Positions 9,429 to 17,572 of a stretch of DNA of 64,000 nucleotides are shown one piece after another. The stretch comes from Burkholderiales bacterium. Lineage in GTDB: Bacteria > Pseudomonadota > Gammaproteobacteria > Burkholderiales > Burkholderiaceae_C. Positions within the stretch are counted from its first letter, which is position 1. Each line of letters opens with the position of its first letter. The notes beneath the pieces are model-generated. The model did no database searches and had not been told where the DNA came from. It worked only from the letters and a program-made list of their open reading frames with translations. The stretch covers positions 310,001 through 374,000 of the forward strand of contig JACRPO010000005.1 in the NCBI GenBank assembly GCA_016223165.1. The letters run 5' to 3'. The position numbers were made by a program, and so were the translations under genes.

Positions 9429-10217
9429 GTGACGCAGATCCACCCCACGGCCCTCGTCGACCGGGGCGCGGAGCTCGATGCCGGTGTCAGCGTCGGCCCC
9501 TACGCCGTCATCGGTGCCGGCGTGCAGGTCGGCGCCGGCACGACGATCGGCGCGCATTGCGTCATCGAGGGGCCGACGAGCATCGGCCGCGACAACCGCA
9601 TCTTCAGCCATGCGGCGCTCGGCGCGGCGCCGCAGGACAAGAAGTACGCCGGCGAGCCGACGCGCCTCGCGATCGGCGACCGCAACACGATCCGCGAGTT
9701 CTGCACCTTCAACCGCGGCACCGCGCAGGACGCCGGCGTCACGCGCGTGGGCGACGACAACTGGATCATGGCCTACGTGCACATCGCGCACGACTGCCAG
9801 ATCGGCCACCAGACCATCCTGGCCAACAACGCCACACTGGCCGGCCACGTGCACGTGGGCGACTGGGTCATCGTCGGCGGCCTCACCGGCATCCACCAGT
9901 TCTGCCACGTCGGCGCGCACGCGATGACCGGCTTCCAGAGCCACGTCTCGCAAGACGTGCCGCCGTTCATGATGGTGTCGGGCAACCCACTGGGCGTGCA
10001 CGGCTTCAACGCCGAGGGCCTGCGCCGGCGCGGCTTCTCGCGCGAGCGCATCGCGCTCGTCAAGCAGATGCACAAGCTGCTGTACCGCGACGGGCTGACG
10101 CTCGAGGCCGCGCGCGCGGCGATCGCGGCGCTCACCGGCACGGTCGAAGGCGGCGACGCCGACGTGGCACTGCTGCTCGACTTCCTCGCCGCCTCGACGC
10201 GCGGCATCGCGCGCTGA
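9429..10217 (+). CDS. lpxA: UDP-N-acetylglucosamine acyltransferase
   Basis: First step of lipid A synthesis, attaching a 3-hydroxyacyl group to UDP-GlcNAc. 262 residues, the same length as E. coli LpxA. I chose the GTG at 9429 (protein start [11 protein letters not shown]) because it gives the exact family N-terminus; no ATG is available nearby. Hexapeptide repeats run through the first two thirds. Catalytic-region stretches [14 protein letters not shown] and [12 protein letters not shown] are intact, followed by a helical C-terminal domain. Confidence 0.95.
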   Translation: MTQIHPTALVDRGAELDAGVSVGPYAVIGAGVQVGAGTTIGAHCVIEGPTSIGRDNRIFSHAALGAAPQDKKYAGEPTRLAIGDRNTIREFCTFNRGTAQDAGVTRVGDDNWIMAYVHIAHDCQIGHQTILANNATLAGHVHVGDWVIVGGLTGIHQFCHVGAHAMTGFQSHVSQDVPPFMMVSGNPLGVHGFNAEGLRRRGFSRERIALVKQMHKLLYRDGLTLEAARAAIAALTGTVEGGDADVALLLDFLAASTRGIAR

Positions 10218-10239
10218 AGCGCCGGCAGGCAGAGCGACG

Positions 10240-11382
10240 ATGCGGCTCGCGATGGTCGCCGGAGAAGCCTCGGGCGACCTGCTGGCGGGGTTGCTGCTCG
10301 GGGCGCTCAGGCAGCGCTGGCCAGCTCTGCAGGCGGCCGGCATCGGCGGCCCTCGCATGGGCGAGCAGGGCTTCGAGGCCTGGTGGCCGAGCGACCGGCT
10401 CGCCGTGCACGGCTATGCCGAGGCGCTGCGCCACTACCGCGAGATATCCGGCATCCGTGATGCGCTGGCCAGGCGGCTGCTGGCGTCCGAGGGCAGCGGG
10501 CGCGCCGATGCCTTCATCGGTGTCGATGCGCCCGACTTCAACCTCGGGCTCGAGCGGCGCCTGAAGGCGGCCGGCATGAAGACCGTGCACTTCATCTGCC
10601 CCTCCATCTGGGCCTGGCGCGGCGGCCGGGCGCAGAAGATGGCGGCCAGCTGCGACCACGTGCTCTGCCTGTTCCCGTTCGAGCCGGCGCTGCTGCAGCG
10701 GCACGGCGTTGCGGCCACCTTCGTCGGCCACCCGCTCGCCGACGCCATCCCGATGGTGCCGCCGCGCGCCGAGAGCCGCGCGGCGCTCGGGCTGGGCGCC
10801 GACGACGTCGTCGTGGCGCTGCTGCCGGGCAGCCGGCGGGCCGAGATCCGCTACATCGCGCCGCGTTTCCTGCAAGCCGCCGCGCTGCTGCACCGCCAGC
10901 GGCCGGCGCTGCGCTTCGTGCTGCCGGTGGCGCCGGGGCTCGCGCCGCTCGTCGAGCCGCTGCTCGCCGAACACGCCGCCGGCGTGCCCATCGAGCTCGT
11001 GCAGGGGCGGTCGCACGCCGTGCTCGCCGCCTGCGACGTGACGCTCATCGCGAGCGGCACGGCCACCCTCGAGGCGGCCCTCTTCAAGCGGCCGATGGTC
11101 ATCGGCTATGCGATGCACCCGCTCAGCTGGGTGATCATGAAACGCATGCGCTACCAGCCCTGGGTGGGACTGCCCAACATCCTCAGTCGGGACTTCGTCG
11201 TGCCCGAACTCCTGCAGGACGACTGCCGCGCCGAGCCGATGGCCGCCGCCGCCGCGCGCTGGCTCGACGACGACACCGGCCGCGCTGCTCTCGTGGCACG
11301 CTTCGAGCAACTGCACCATGGGCTGCGCCGCGACACGGCGCGCTCGGCCACCGATGCGATCGCGCAGGTCCTTCAAGCTTGA
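10240..11382 (+). CDS. lpxB: Lipid-A-disaccharide synthase
   Basis: Membrane-associated glycosyltransferase that joins UDP-diacylglucosamine and lipid X into the lipid A disaccharide. 380 residues, matching the family. The N-terminus [17 protein letters not shown] is characteristic, with further conserved segments [18 protein letters not shown] and LPGSRRAEI. It follows lpxA by 22 bases. The 3' end overlaps rnhB by at least 29 bases in another frame. Confidence 0.95.
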   Translation: MRLAMVAGEASGDLLAGLLLGALRQRWPALQAAGIGGPRMGEQGFEAWWPSDRLAVHGYAEALRHYREISGIRDALARRLLASEGSGRADAFIGVDAPDFNLGLERRLKAAGMKTVHFICPSIWAWRGGRAQKMAASCDHVLCLFPFEPALLQRHGVAATFVGHPLADAIPMVPPRAESRAALGLGADDVVVALLPGSRRAEIRYIAPRFLQAAALLHRQRPALRFVLPVAPGLAPLVEPLLAEHAAGVPIELVQGRSHAVLAACDVTLIASGTATLEAALFKRPMVIGYAMHPLSWVIMKRMRYQPWVGLPNILSRDFVVPELLQDDCRAEPMAAAAARWLDDDTGRAALVARFEQLHHGLRRDTARSATDAIAQVLQA

Positions 11383-11995
11383 GTCGCTCGGCGCGGGCTG
11401 GGACCGCCCGGGGCTCGTCGCCGGCGTCGACGAGGCCGGCCGCGGGCCGCTGGCCGGCCCGGTGATCGCCGCCGCCGTCATCCTCGACGAGCTGCGCCCG
11501 ATCAAGGGCCTGGCCGACTCGAAGGTGCTGACGGCGCGCCGGCGCGAGCGCCTTTTCGACGAGGTGCGCGCGCGGGCGCTGTGCGTGTGCATCGCCGAAG
11601 CGAGCGTCGAGGAGATCGACCGCCTCAACATCCTCGGCGCCACGCTGCTCGCCATGCAGCGCGCGGTGGCCGGCCTGCGCCTGACGCCGCACCGCGTGGT
11701 GGTCGACGGCAACCGGCTGCCCACGCTGCCGATGCCGGCCGCGGGGGTGATCAAGGGCGACGCCAAGGTGCCGGCGATCTCGGCGGCGTCGATCCTCGCC
11801 AAGGTGCAGCGCGACCGGCTGTGCGAGGTGCTGCACGAGAGCTGGCCGGCCTACGGATTCGACGGCCACAAGGGCTACGCGACGCCCTCGCACCTGCAGG
11901 CGCTGCGCGAGCACGGTGCCTGCCCGGCGCACCGGCGCAGCTTCGCGCCCGTGCGCGCAGCCTGCGGCGGCGCAGCGGTCGAGCTGCCGTTCTGA
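11354..11995 (+). CDS. rnhB: Ribonuclease HII
   Basis: Removes ribonucleotides and RNA primers from DNA-RNA hybrids. With the ATG at 11354 it has 213 residues; an ATG at 11318 in the same frame would add 12 residues and lengthen the overlap with lpxB from 29 to 65 bases, and I prefer the shorter form. Catalytic acidic residues are visible in [19 protein letters not shown] and VDGN, and the C-terminal HKGYATPSH block is intact. The lpxB-rnhB pairing is the normal gene order, though the E. coli operon continues into dnaE, which is not here. Confidence 0.93.
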   Translation: MRSRRSFKLESLGAGWDRPGLVAGVDEAGRGPLAGPVIAAAVILDELRPIKGLADSKVLTARRRERLFDEVRARALCVCIAEASVEEIDRLNILGATLLAMQRAVAGLRLTPHRVVVDGNRLPTLPMPAAGVIKGDAKVPAISAASILAKVQRDRLCEVLHESWPAYGFDGHKGYATPSHLQALREHGACPAHRRSFAPVRAACGGAAVELPF

Positions 11996-12012
11996 AGAGA
12001 CCGCCGACGACG

Positions 12013-12795
12013 ATGGACGGCGCCGTTCAGGTCATCCGCTCGCGCAGCAACCCGCTGCTCGTGCAGCTGCGCCAGCTCACGCAGGATGCCGCTGCCTACC
12101 GCAAGGTAGGCGCGCTGTGGCTCGAGGGCGACCACCTGTGCCGCGCGGCGCTGGCGCACGGCGTCGTGCCGCAGCAGGTGATCTTCGACGAGCGCGCGCT
12201 CGGCGAGCCGGCGCTGCAGGTGCTGGCGCACGCCGCCGGGCGCGTCATCGTGCTGCCGAGCGCGCTCTTCGCGTCGATCTCGACGCTCGAGTCGCCGGCC
12301 GGCGTCGGCTGGCTCGTCGACCTGCCGGCGCCGGCCGAGATCGACCCGGTGGCCGCGACGCTCGTGCTCGACCGCGTGCAGGACGCCGGCAACGTGGGCA
12401 GCATGCTGCGCAGCGCCGCCGCCTTCGGCGTGCGCCAGGTGCTGGCGCTCAGGGGCACGGCGAGCCTGTGGTCGCCGAAGGTGCTGCGCGCCGGCATGGG
12501 CGCGCATTTCGGCCTCGCGCTGCGCGAAGGGCTCGACACCGAGGCGCTAAGAGGCCTGCGCGTGCCGCTCATCGCCACCGGCTCGCACGCCACCATCGCC
12601 TTGCCCGAGGCCCGGCTGCCCGACCCTTGCGCCTGGGTGCTCGGGCACGAGGGGCAAGGAGTCAGCGATGAACTTCTGGCGCTGTGCGCGCTCGAGCTGC
12701 GCATTCCGCAGCCCGGCGGCGAGGAGTCGCTCAACGCCGCCGCCGCGGCCGCGGTGTGCCTGTACGAATCGATGCGCCGACGCGCGCCGGCCTGA
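12013..12795 (+). CDS. SpoU-family (TrmH/RlmB-like) RNA 2'-O-methyltransferase
   Basis: S-adenosylmethionine-dependent ribose methyltransferase of the SPOUT class acting on tRNA or rRNA. 260 residues: an N-terminal substrate-binding domain (residues about 1-100) and the knotted catalytic domain. All three motifs are present: motif 1 DRVQDAGNVGSMLRSAAAFG, motif 2 LGHEGQGVS, and motif 3 RIPQPGGEESLN. The start ATG at 12013 lies 17 bases after the rnhB stop, so it is probably co-transcribed. The exact target cannot be told from the sequence. Confidence 0.88.
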   Translation: MDGAVQVIRSRSNPLLVQLRQLTQDAAAYRKVGALWLEGDHLCRAALAHGVVPQQVIFDERALGEPALQVLAHAAGRVIVLPSALFASISTLESPAGVGWLVDLPAPAEIDPVAATLVLDRVQDAGNVGSMLRSAAAFGVRQVLALRGTASLWSPKVLRAGMGAHFGLALREGLDTEALRGLRVPLIATGSHATIALPEARLPDPCAWVLGHEGQGVSDELLALCALELRIPQPGGEESLNAAAAAAVCLYESMRRRAPA

Positions 12796-12817
12796 GCCGC
12801 CCGCGCAGACGGCGCCT

Positions 12818-13642
12818 TCAGTAGACGAGCCGGTCGGGCCGCAGGTCGCGCAGGATGGTCGTGGCGATCTCCTCGATCGACTTGTGCGTCGAGCTGAGCC
12901 AGCCGATGCTCTCGCGCCGCATCATCGCCTCGGCCTCGTTGACCTCGTAGCGGCAGTTGTCCAGCGCCGCATAGCGGCTGCCCGGGCGGCGCTCGTGGCG
13001 GATCTGTGAAAGGCGCTCGGGGTCGATGGTGAGGCCGAAGCACTTGCGCTTGTATGGCGCCAGCGCCGAGGGCAGGCGGCCGCGCTCGAAGTCCTCCGGG
13101 ATCAGCGGGTAGTTGGCGGCCTTGATGCCGTGCTGCATGGCCAGGTACAGCGAGGTCGGCGTCTTGCCGCTGCGGCTGACGCCGACCAGCACCACGTCGG
13201 CCGATGCCAGGTTGCGCGCGCTCTGGCCGTCGTCGTGCGCGAGGCTGAAGTTGATGGCCTCGATGCGGTCGTGGTACTCGCGGCTGACGCTCACGTCGGA
13301 GAAGCGGCCGATGCGGTGGCTGCTCTTGACGCCGAACTCCACCTCGAGCGGCTCGACGAAGGTGCGGAACATGTCCATCACGAGCGCCTGCGTCTGGCCG
13401 CCGGTGACGATGTCGCGCACGGCGTCGTTGACGAGCGTGATGAAGACGATCGGCCGCTTGCCTTCGTGCTCGGCCACCTCGTTGATCTCGGCCACCACGG
13501 CCAGCGCCTTGTCGACGCTGTCGATGAACGGGCGGCGCACGTGCCGCGGCTTGGTCTCGAACTGCGCCAGGATGCTGTTGCCGAAGGTCTCGGCCGTGAT
13601 GCCGGTGCCGTCCGAGACATAGAACACGGTTCGTTCGGGCAT
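12818..13642 (-). CDS. ppsR: PEP synthase regulatory protein (bifunctional kinase/pyrophosphorylase)
   Basis: DUF299 protein that inactivates PEP synthase by ADP-dependent phosphorylation and reactivates it by Pi-dependent dephosphorylation. 274 residues from the ATG at 13642 ([14 protein letters not shown]), close to E. coli PpsR (277). The nucleotide-binding loop [12 protein letters not shown] and the conserved [11 protein letters not shown] are intact. The frame is open upstream to 13768, with an ATG at 13678, but those residues do not look like the family. Divergent from ppsA, its target, across 215 bases. Confidence 0.93.
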   Translation of the reverse strand: MPERTVFYVSDGTGITAETFGNSILAQFETKPRHVRRPFIDSVDKALAVVAEINEVAEHEGKRPIVFITLVNDAVRDIVTGGQTQALVMDMFRTFVEPLEVEFGVKSSHRIGRFSDVSVSREYHDRIEAINFSLAHDDGQSARNLASADVVLVGVSRSGKTPTSLYLAMQHGIKAANYPLIPEDFERGRLPSALAPYKRKCFGLTIDPERLSQIRHERRPGSRYAALDNCRYEVNEAEAMMRRESIGWLSSTHKSIEEIATTILRDLRPDRLVY

Positions 13643-13857
13643 GGGTTCGGTCTCACCGCGGCGCGGGGATTGGGGCATCGGGTCATCATAGAAGCAATCT
13701 CCGTAGAATCCCTCGCATCCTCGCCGCAGCGCCCCCGACTCGTGAACCCGTCCGGTCCACAACTCCAATCAAGAGCCACCGGCACGCCAGTTCGCGTCGT
13801 GCAGGGTTCGGTCGCGCATGCGGAAGCACCGGTTTACCCTCATCACGGAGCTTTCCC

Positions 13858-16299
13858 ATGTCCCATGCAGCACCACGGTCCGCCGCCGGACCGGTATCGG
13901 CCGCCCTGGTCGTCCCGTTCGAGCAACTGAGGATGACCGACGTCGAGGTGGTTGGCGGCAAGAACGCCAGCCTCGGCGAGATGATCAGCGAACTGGCCGC
14001 CAGCGACGTGCGCGTGCCCGGTGGCTTCGCCACCACGGCGCTGGCCTTCCGCCAGTTCCTCGAGCACGGCGGCCTGCGTGAACGCATCCAGCGCAAGCTC
14101 GACGCGCTGAACGTCGACGACGTGCGTGCGCTGGCCGAGGCGGGTGCGCAGATCCGGGCCTGGGTGATCGAGACGCCGTTCCCACCCGCACTGGAAAGCG
14201 AGATCCGCGCCCACTATGCGCGCCTGGCCGCCGATCACCCGCAGGCGAGCTTCGCCGTGCGCAGCTCGGCCACGGCCGAGGACCTGCCGGATGCGTCCTT
14301 CGCGGGCCAGCAGGAGACCTTCCTCAACGTGCACGGCATCGACGAGGTGCTGCTGCGCGTGAAGGAGGTCTTCGCGTCGCTGTACAACGACCGCGCCATC
14401 AGCTACCGCGTGCACAAGGGCTTCGCGCATGCCGACGTGGCGCTGTCGGCCGGCGTGCAGCGCATGGTGCGCTCCGACCTCGGCGCCGCCGGCGTGATGT
14501 TCACGATCGACACCGAATCGGGCTTCGACCAGGTCGTCTTCATCACCTCGAGCTACGGCCTGGGCGAGACGGTGGTGCAAGGTGCCGTCAACCCCGACGA
14601 GTTCTACGTGCACAAGCCGACGCTGGCCGCGGGGCGGCCGCCGATCATCCGGCGCTCGCTCGGCTCCAAGCTGCAGCGCATGGAGTTCGCCAGCGCCGCC
14701 GAGAAGGCCGCCAGCGGCCGTCTCGTCAAGGTCGTCGACACGCCGCCCGAGCAGCGCAACCGCTACTCGCTCAGCGACGCCGACGTCGTCGAGCTGGCGC
14801 GTTATGCGGTCGTCATCGAGAAGCACTACGGCCGGCCGATGGACATCGAGTGGGGCAAGGACGGCGAGGATGGCCTGCTCTACATCCTGCAGGCGCGCCC
14901 CGAGACGGTGAAGAGCCACAGCGCCGGGCGCGTCGAGCAGCGCTACAAGCTGAAGGGCGACCACAGCAAGACGCCGGTGCTGGCCGAGGGCCGCGCCATC
15001 GGCCAGAAGGTCGGCGCCGGCACCGTGCGCCTCGTGCGCAGCCCCTCCGAGATGGAGCGCGTGCAGCCCGGCGACATCCTCGTCACCGAGATGACCGACC
15101 CCAACTGGGAGCCGGTGATGAAGCGCGCCGCCGCCATCGTCACCAACCGCGGCGGGCGCACCTGCCACGCCGCCATCATCGCGCGCGAGCTCGGCATTCC
15201 GGCCGTGGTCGGCTGCGGCGACGCCACCGAGCGCATCAACGAGGGGGCGCTGGTCACCGTCTCCTGCGCCGAGGGCGACACCGGCTACGTCTACGACGGC
15301 CTGCTCGAGACCGAGATCACCGAGGTCAAGCGCGGCGAGATGCCCTACTGCCCGATCAAGATCATGATGAACGTCGGCAACCCGACGCTCGCCTTCGACT
15401 TCGCGCAGATCCCGAACTCGGGCGTCGGGCTGGCGCGGCTCGAATTCATCATCAACAACTACATCGGCGTGCACCCGAAGGCCATCCTCGACTACCCCAA
15501 CGTCGACCCCGAGCTGAAGAAGGCGGTCGAGTCGGTGGCACGCGGGCACGCCTCGCCGCGTGCGTTCTACGTCGACAAGCTGGCCGAGGGCGTGGCCACC
15601 ATCGCGGCCGCCTTCTGGCCGAAGCCGGTGATCGTGCGTCTCTCAGACTTCAAGAGCAACGAGTACCGCAAGCTCATCGGCGGCGCCCGCTACGAGCCCG
15701 ACGAAGAGAACCCGATGCTCGGCTTCCGCGGTGCCAGCCGCTACATCAGCGGCGAGTTCGGCGATGCCTTCGCGATGGAGTGCGAGGCGCTCAGGCGCGT
15801 GCGCAGCGACATGGGCTTCACCAACGTCGAGATCATGGTGCCCTTCGTGCGCACCGTGAAGCAGGCCGAGGCCGTGGTGCGCATGCTCGCCGAGCGCGGG
15901 CTCAAGCGCGGCGCGAACGGTGAACCGGGGGGCCTGCGCCTGATCATGATGTGCGAGGTGCCGAGCAACGCCATCCTGGCCGAGCAGTTCCTCGAGCACT
16001 TCGACGGCATGTCCATCGGCTCCAACGACCTCACGCAGCTGACGCTCGGGCTCGACCGCGATTCGGGGCTCGAACAGCTGGCGCACGACTTCGACGAGCG
16101 CGACCCGGCCGTGAAGGCGCTCATCTCGCGCGCCATCACCGCCTGCCGCGCCACCGGCAAGTACGTGGGCATCTGCGGCCAGGGGCCGAGCGACCATGCC
16201 GATTTCGCCGACTGGCTGGCGAGCGAAGGCATCGTCTCGATCTCCCTCAACCCGGACTCCGTCGTCGAGACGTGGACGCGGCTGGCCGAGCGGCGCTGA
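13858..16299 (+). CDS. ppsA: Phosphoenolpyruvate synthase
   Basis: Converts pyruvate and ATP into PEP, AMP and phosphate for gluconeogenesis. 813 residues. The N-terminal ATP-grasp domain covers about residues 20-350. The swivelling phosphohistidine domain has the catalytic histidine in [13 protein letters not shown] (His437). The C-terminal TIM barrel includes [17 protein letters not shown] Shine-Dalgarno-like GGAG lies about 10 bases before the ATG. The divergent partner is ppsR, so enzyme and regulator share one control region. A strong hairpin follows the stop. Confidence 0.96.
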   Translation: MSHAAPRSAAGPVSAALVVPFEQLRMTDVEVVGGKNASLGEMISELAASDVRVPGGFATTALAFRQFLEHGGLRERIQRKLDALNVDDVRALAEAGAQIRAWVIETPFPPALESEIRAHYARLAADHPQASFAVRSSATAEDLPDASFAGQQETFLNVHGIDEVLLRVKEVFASLYNDRAISYRVHKGFAHADVALSAGVQRMVRSDLGAAGVMFTIDTESGFDQVVFITSSYGLGETVVQGAVNPDEFYVHKPTLAAGRPPIIRRSLGSKLQRMEFASAAEKAASGRLVKVVDTPPEQRNRYSLSDADVVELARYAVVIEKHYGRPMDIEWGKDGEDGLLYILQARPETVKSHSAGRVEQRYKLKGDHSKTPVLAEGRAIGQKVGAGTVRLVRSPSEMERVQPGDILVTEMTDPNWEPVMKRAAAIVTNRGGRTCHAAIIARELGIPAVVGCGDATERINEGALVTVSCAEGDTGYVYDGLLETEITEVKRGEMPYCPIKIMMNVGNPTLAFDFAQIPNSGVGLARLEFIINNYIGVHPKAILDYPNVDPELKKAVESVARGHASPRAFYVDKLAEGVATIAAAFWPKPVIVRLSDFKSNEYRKLIGGARYEPDEENPMLGFRGASRYISGEFGDAFAMECEALRRVRSDMGFTNVEIMVPFVRTVKQAEAVVRMLAERGLKRGANGEPGGLRLIMMCEVPSNAILAEQFLEHFDGMSIGSNDLTQLTLGLDRDSGLEQLAHDFDERDPAVKALISRAITACRATGKYVGICGQGPSDHADFADWLASEGIVSISLNPDSVVETWTRLAERR

Positions 16300-16313
16300 A
16301 GCGAACCTCCTCG

Positions 16314-16344
16314 CGCCGGGCTAGGGGAAAGACCTAGCCCGGTG
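16314..16344 (+). terminator. Hairpin downstream of ppsA
   Basis: CCGGGCTAGG (16316-16325) pairs perfectly with CCTAGCCCGG (16333-16342) around a 7-base GGAAAGA loop, extendable by a G-T and a C-G pair. No T-run follows, so it may protect the 3' end of the ppsA message or act with Rho rather than being a classical intrinsic terminator. Confidence 0.5.
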
Positions 16345-16415
16345 CCGGCGCCGCAGGGTCGCGAGGCGTCGGCGGCGTCGGACAATGAGGCCCGCCGCCC
16401 GAGATTGCGAGCCCC

Positions 16416-16721
16416 ATGTTGACGTTCCTGAACATCGCCCAGCTCATCCTCTACGTCGCGCTGCTCGCGCTGGCGGGGCAGGGCGTGCTCTACGTGCTCG
16501 CCGGCGCCAAGCGCGAGCAGAACCTCTTCTACACGCTGCTGCGCGTGATCTCCAAGCCCTTCACGGTGCCGATGCGCAAGGTCACGCCGCGCCAGGTGGC
16601 CGACCGTCACGTGCCGGTGGTCACCTTCTTCCTCCTGCTCATCCTCTACGCCATCGTCACCTTCGAGCGCGCCGACCTCTGCATCACCTCGCAGATGGTC
16701 GGCCAGCCCGGGTGCCGCTGA
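16416..16721 (+). CDS. Conserved small membrane protein, function unknown
   Basis: 101 residues with two hydrophobic segments: residues about 3-27 (LTFLNIAQLILYVALLALAG region) and about 67-85 (PVVTFFLLLILYAIVTF). Between them is a basic loop with KPFTVPMRKVTPRQVADRH. The P-x-x-P-x-R character of the loop vaguely recalls YggT proteins, but I cannot assign a family. Two cysteines near the C-terminus may face the periplasm. It lies 7 bases upstream of the TPR gene and probably shares its transcript. Frame, start and length look real; function is not known. Confidence 0.7.
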   Translation: MLTFLNIAQLILYVALLALAGQGVLYVLAGAKREQNLFYTLLRVISKPFTVPMRKVTPRQVADRHVPVVTFFLLLILYAIVTFERADLCITSQMVGQPGCR

Positions 16722-16727
16722 GAGCCC

Positions 16728-17306
16728 ATGAACCGGTTCCACTACCTCTGGCTCAAGCTGCGCGCGATGGCGCTGCTCGTCTTCGGGCGCACGGGCGCGG
16801 CGATGGCGGTGTTCGACACCATGATGCAACGCTGGCCCGTCGACCGCTACGTGCTGGCCAGCCGCGCGCACCTGCTGGGGCAGACCGACCGCGCGGGCGA
16901 GGCGCTGGCGGCCTCCGAGCTGCTGGTCCGCCACTTCGCGCAGGATGCGCCGGCGTGGTTCAACCATGGCTTCATGCTCGAGGCGGCCGGCCGCTACGAC
17001 GAGGCACTGGAAGCCTTCCAGCGCGCGACGGCGATCGACCGGCAGCTGGACAGGGCCTGGTACGGCATGGGTCTCGTGCTGATCCGCCTGCAGCGCTTCG
17101 AAGAAGCCGTTGCGGCGCTGAAGCGCAACACCGAATTGCAGCCGATGAGCCCCTACGGCTGGTACCAGCTCGCTCGCGTGCACGTCGAGCGCGAGCAGCC
17201 CGACGAGGCGAAGAAGATCATCCGCCACCTCAAGGGCTTCGAGCCCAAGGTGGCCGCGCAGCTCGAGCGCGAGACCGGGCTGCAGGTCGGCGAGCCCGCG
17301 CGCTGA
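16728..17306 (+). CDS. Tetratricopeptide repeat protein
   Basis: 192 residues. At least three TPR-like units are visible from about residue 55 to 165, with the repeated W-F-x-x-G, A-x-x-x-F-x-R-A and W-Y-x-x-G pattern. The N-terminus has one hydrophobic patch (LRAMALLVFGRTGAAMAVF) that may be part of the first repeat rather than a true membrane anchor. TPR proteins act as protein-binding scaffolds. It is sandwiched between a small membrane protein and the symporter-kinase cassette, with only 10 bases to the next gene, so it may be transcribed with that cassette. No catalytic motif is seen. Confidence 0.75.
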   Translation: MNRFHYLWLKLRAMALLVFGRTGAAMAVFDTMMQRWPVDRYVLASRAHLLGQTDRAGEALAASELLVRHFAQDAPAWFNHGFMLEAAGRYDEALEAFQRATAIDRQLDRAWYGMGLVLIRLQRFEEAVAALKRNTELQPMSPYGWYQLARVHVEREQPDEAKKIIRHLKGFEPKVAAQLERETGLQVGEPAR

Positions 17307-17316
17307 GGACCGAGCC

Positions 17317-17541
17317 GTGGGCCTGCGAGCCGACCAGTCGCAACGCCTCGTGGCCTTGTTCGTGCTCGGCGCGCTGCTGCTGACCTATCCGATGCTGGCG
17401 CTGTTCAACATCGGCGCGAGCGTGGCGGGCATTCCGGTCCTCTACGCCTACCTGTTCGGCGCCTGGGGGCTGTTGATCGGGCTGTTGAGCATGGCAGCAC
17501 GGCTGCCGCCCGACGGCGACGGCCGGCGCGAGCCGCGCTAG
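17317..17541 (+). CDS. Small two-helix membrane protein upstream of symporter-kinase
   Basis: 74 residues starting at GTG 17317, with a GAGG Shine-Dalgarno inside the preceding stop region. Two hydrophobic helices are evident: about residues 10-30 and 38-60. Its position directly before a symporter-histidine kinase resembles the small cbrX-type gene before cbrA in pseudomonads, and its topology resembles the DUF4212 subunit that precedes the other symporter at 24704. I infer a small accessory subunit of the downstream sensor. I cannot name a family, and no catalytic residues are expected. Confidence 0.65.
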   Translation: MGLRADQSQRLVALFVLGALLLTYPMLALFNIGASVAGIPVLYAYLFGAWGLLIGLLSMAARLPPDGDGRREPR

Positions 17542-17572
17542 CCGATCGAGTGGCGGCGCTGGCGAGGCCCGC

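Noticed and set aside
13704-13709. TAGAAT between ppsR and ppsA as the ppsA promoter
   Set aside because: Plausible -10 but no supporting -35 and more than 140 bases from the ppsA start; too weak to list.
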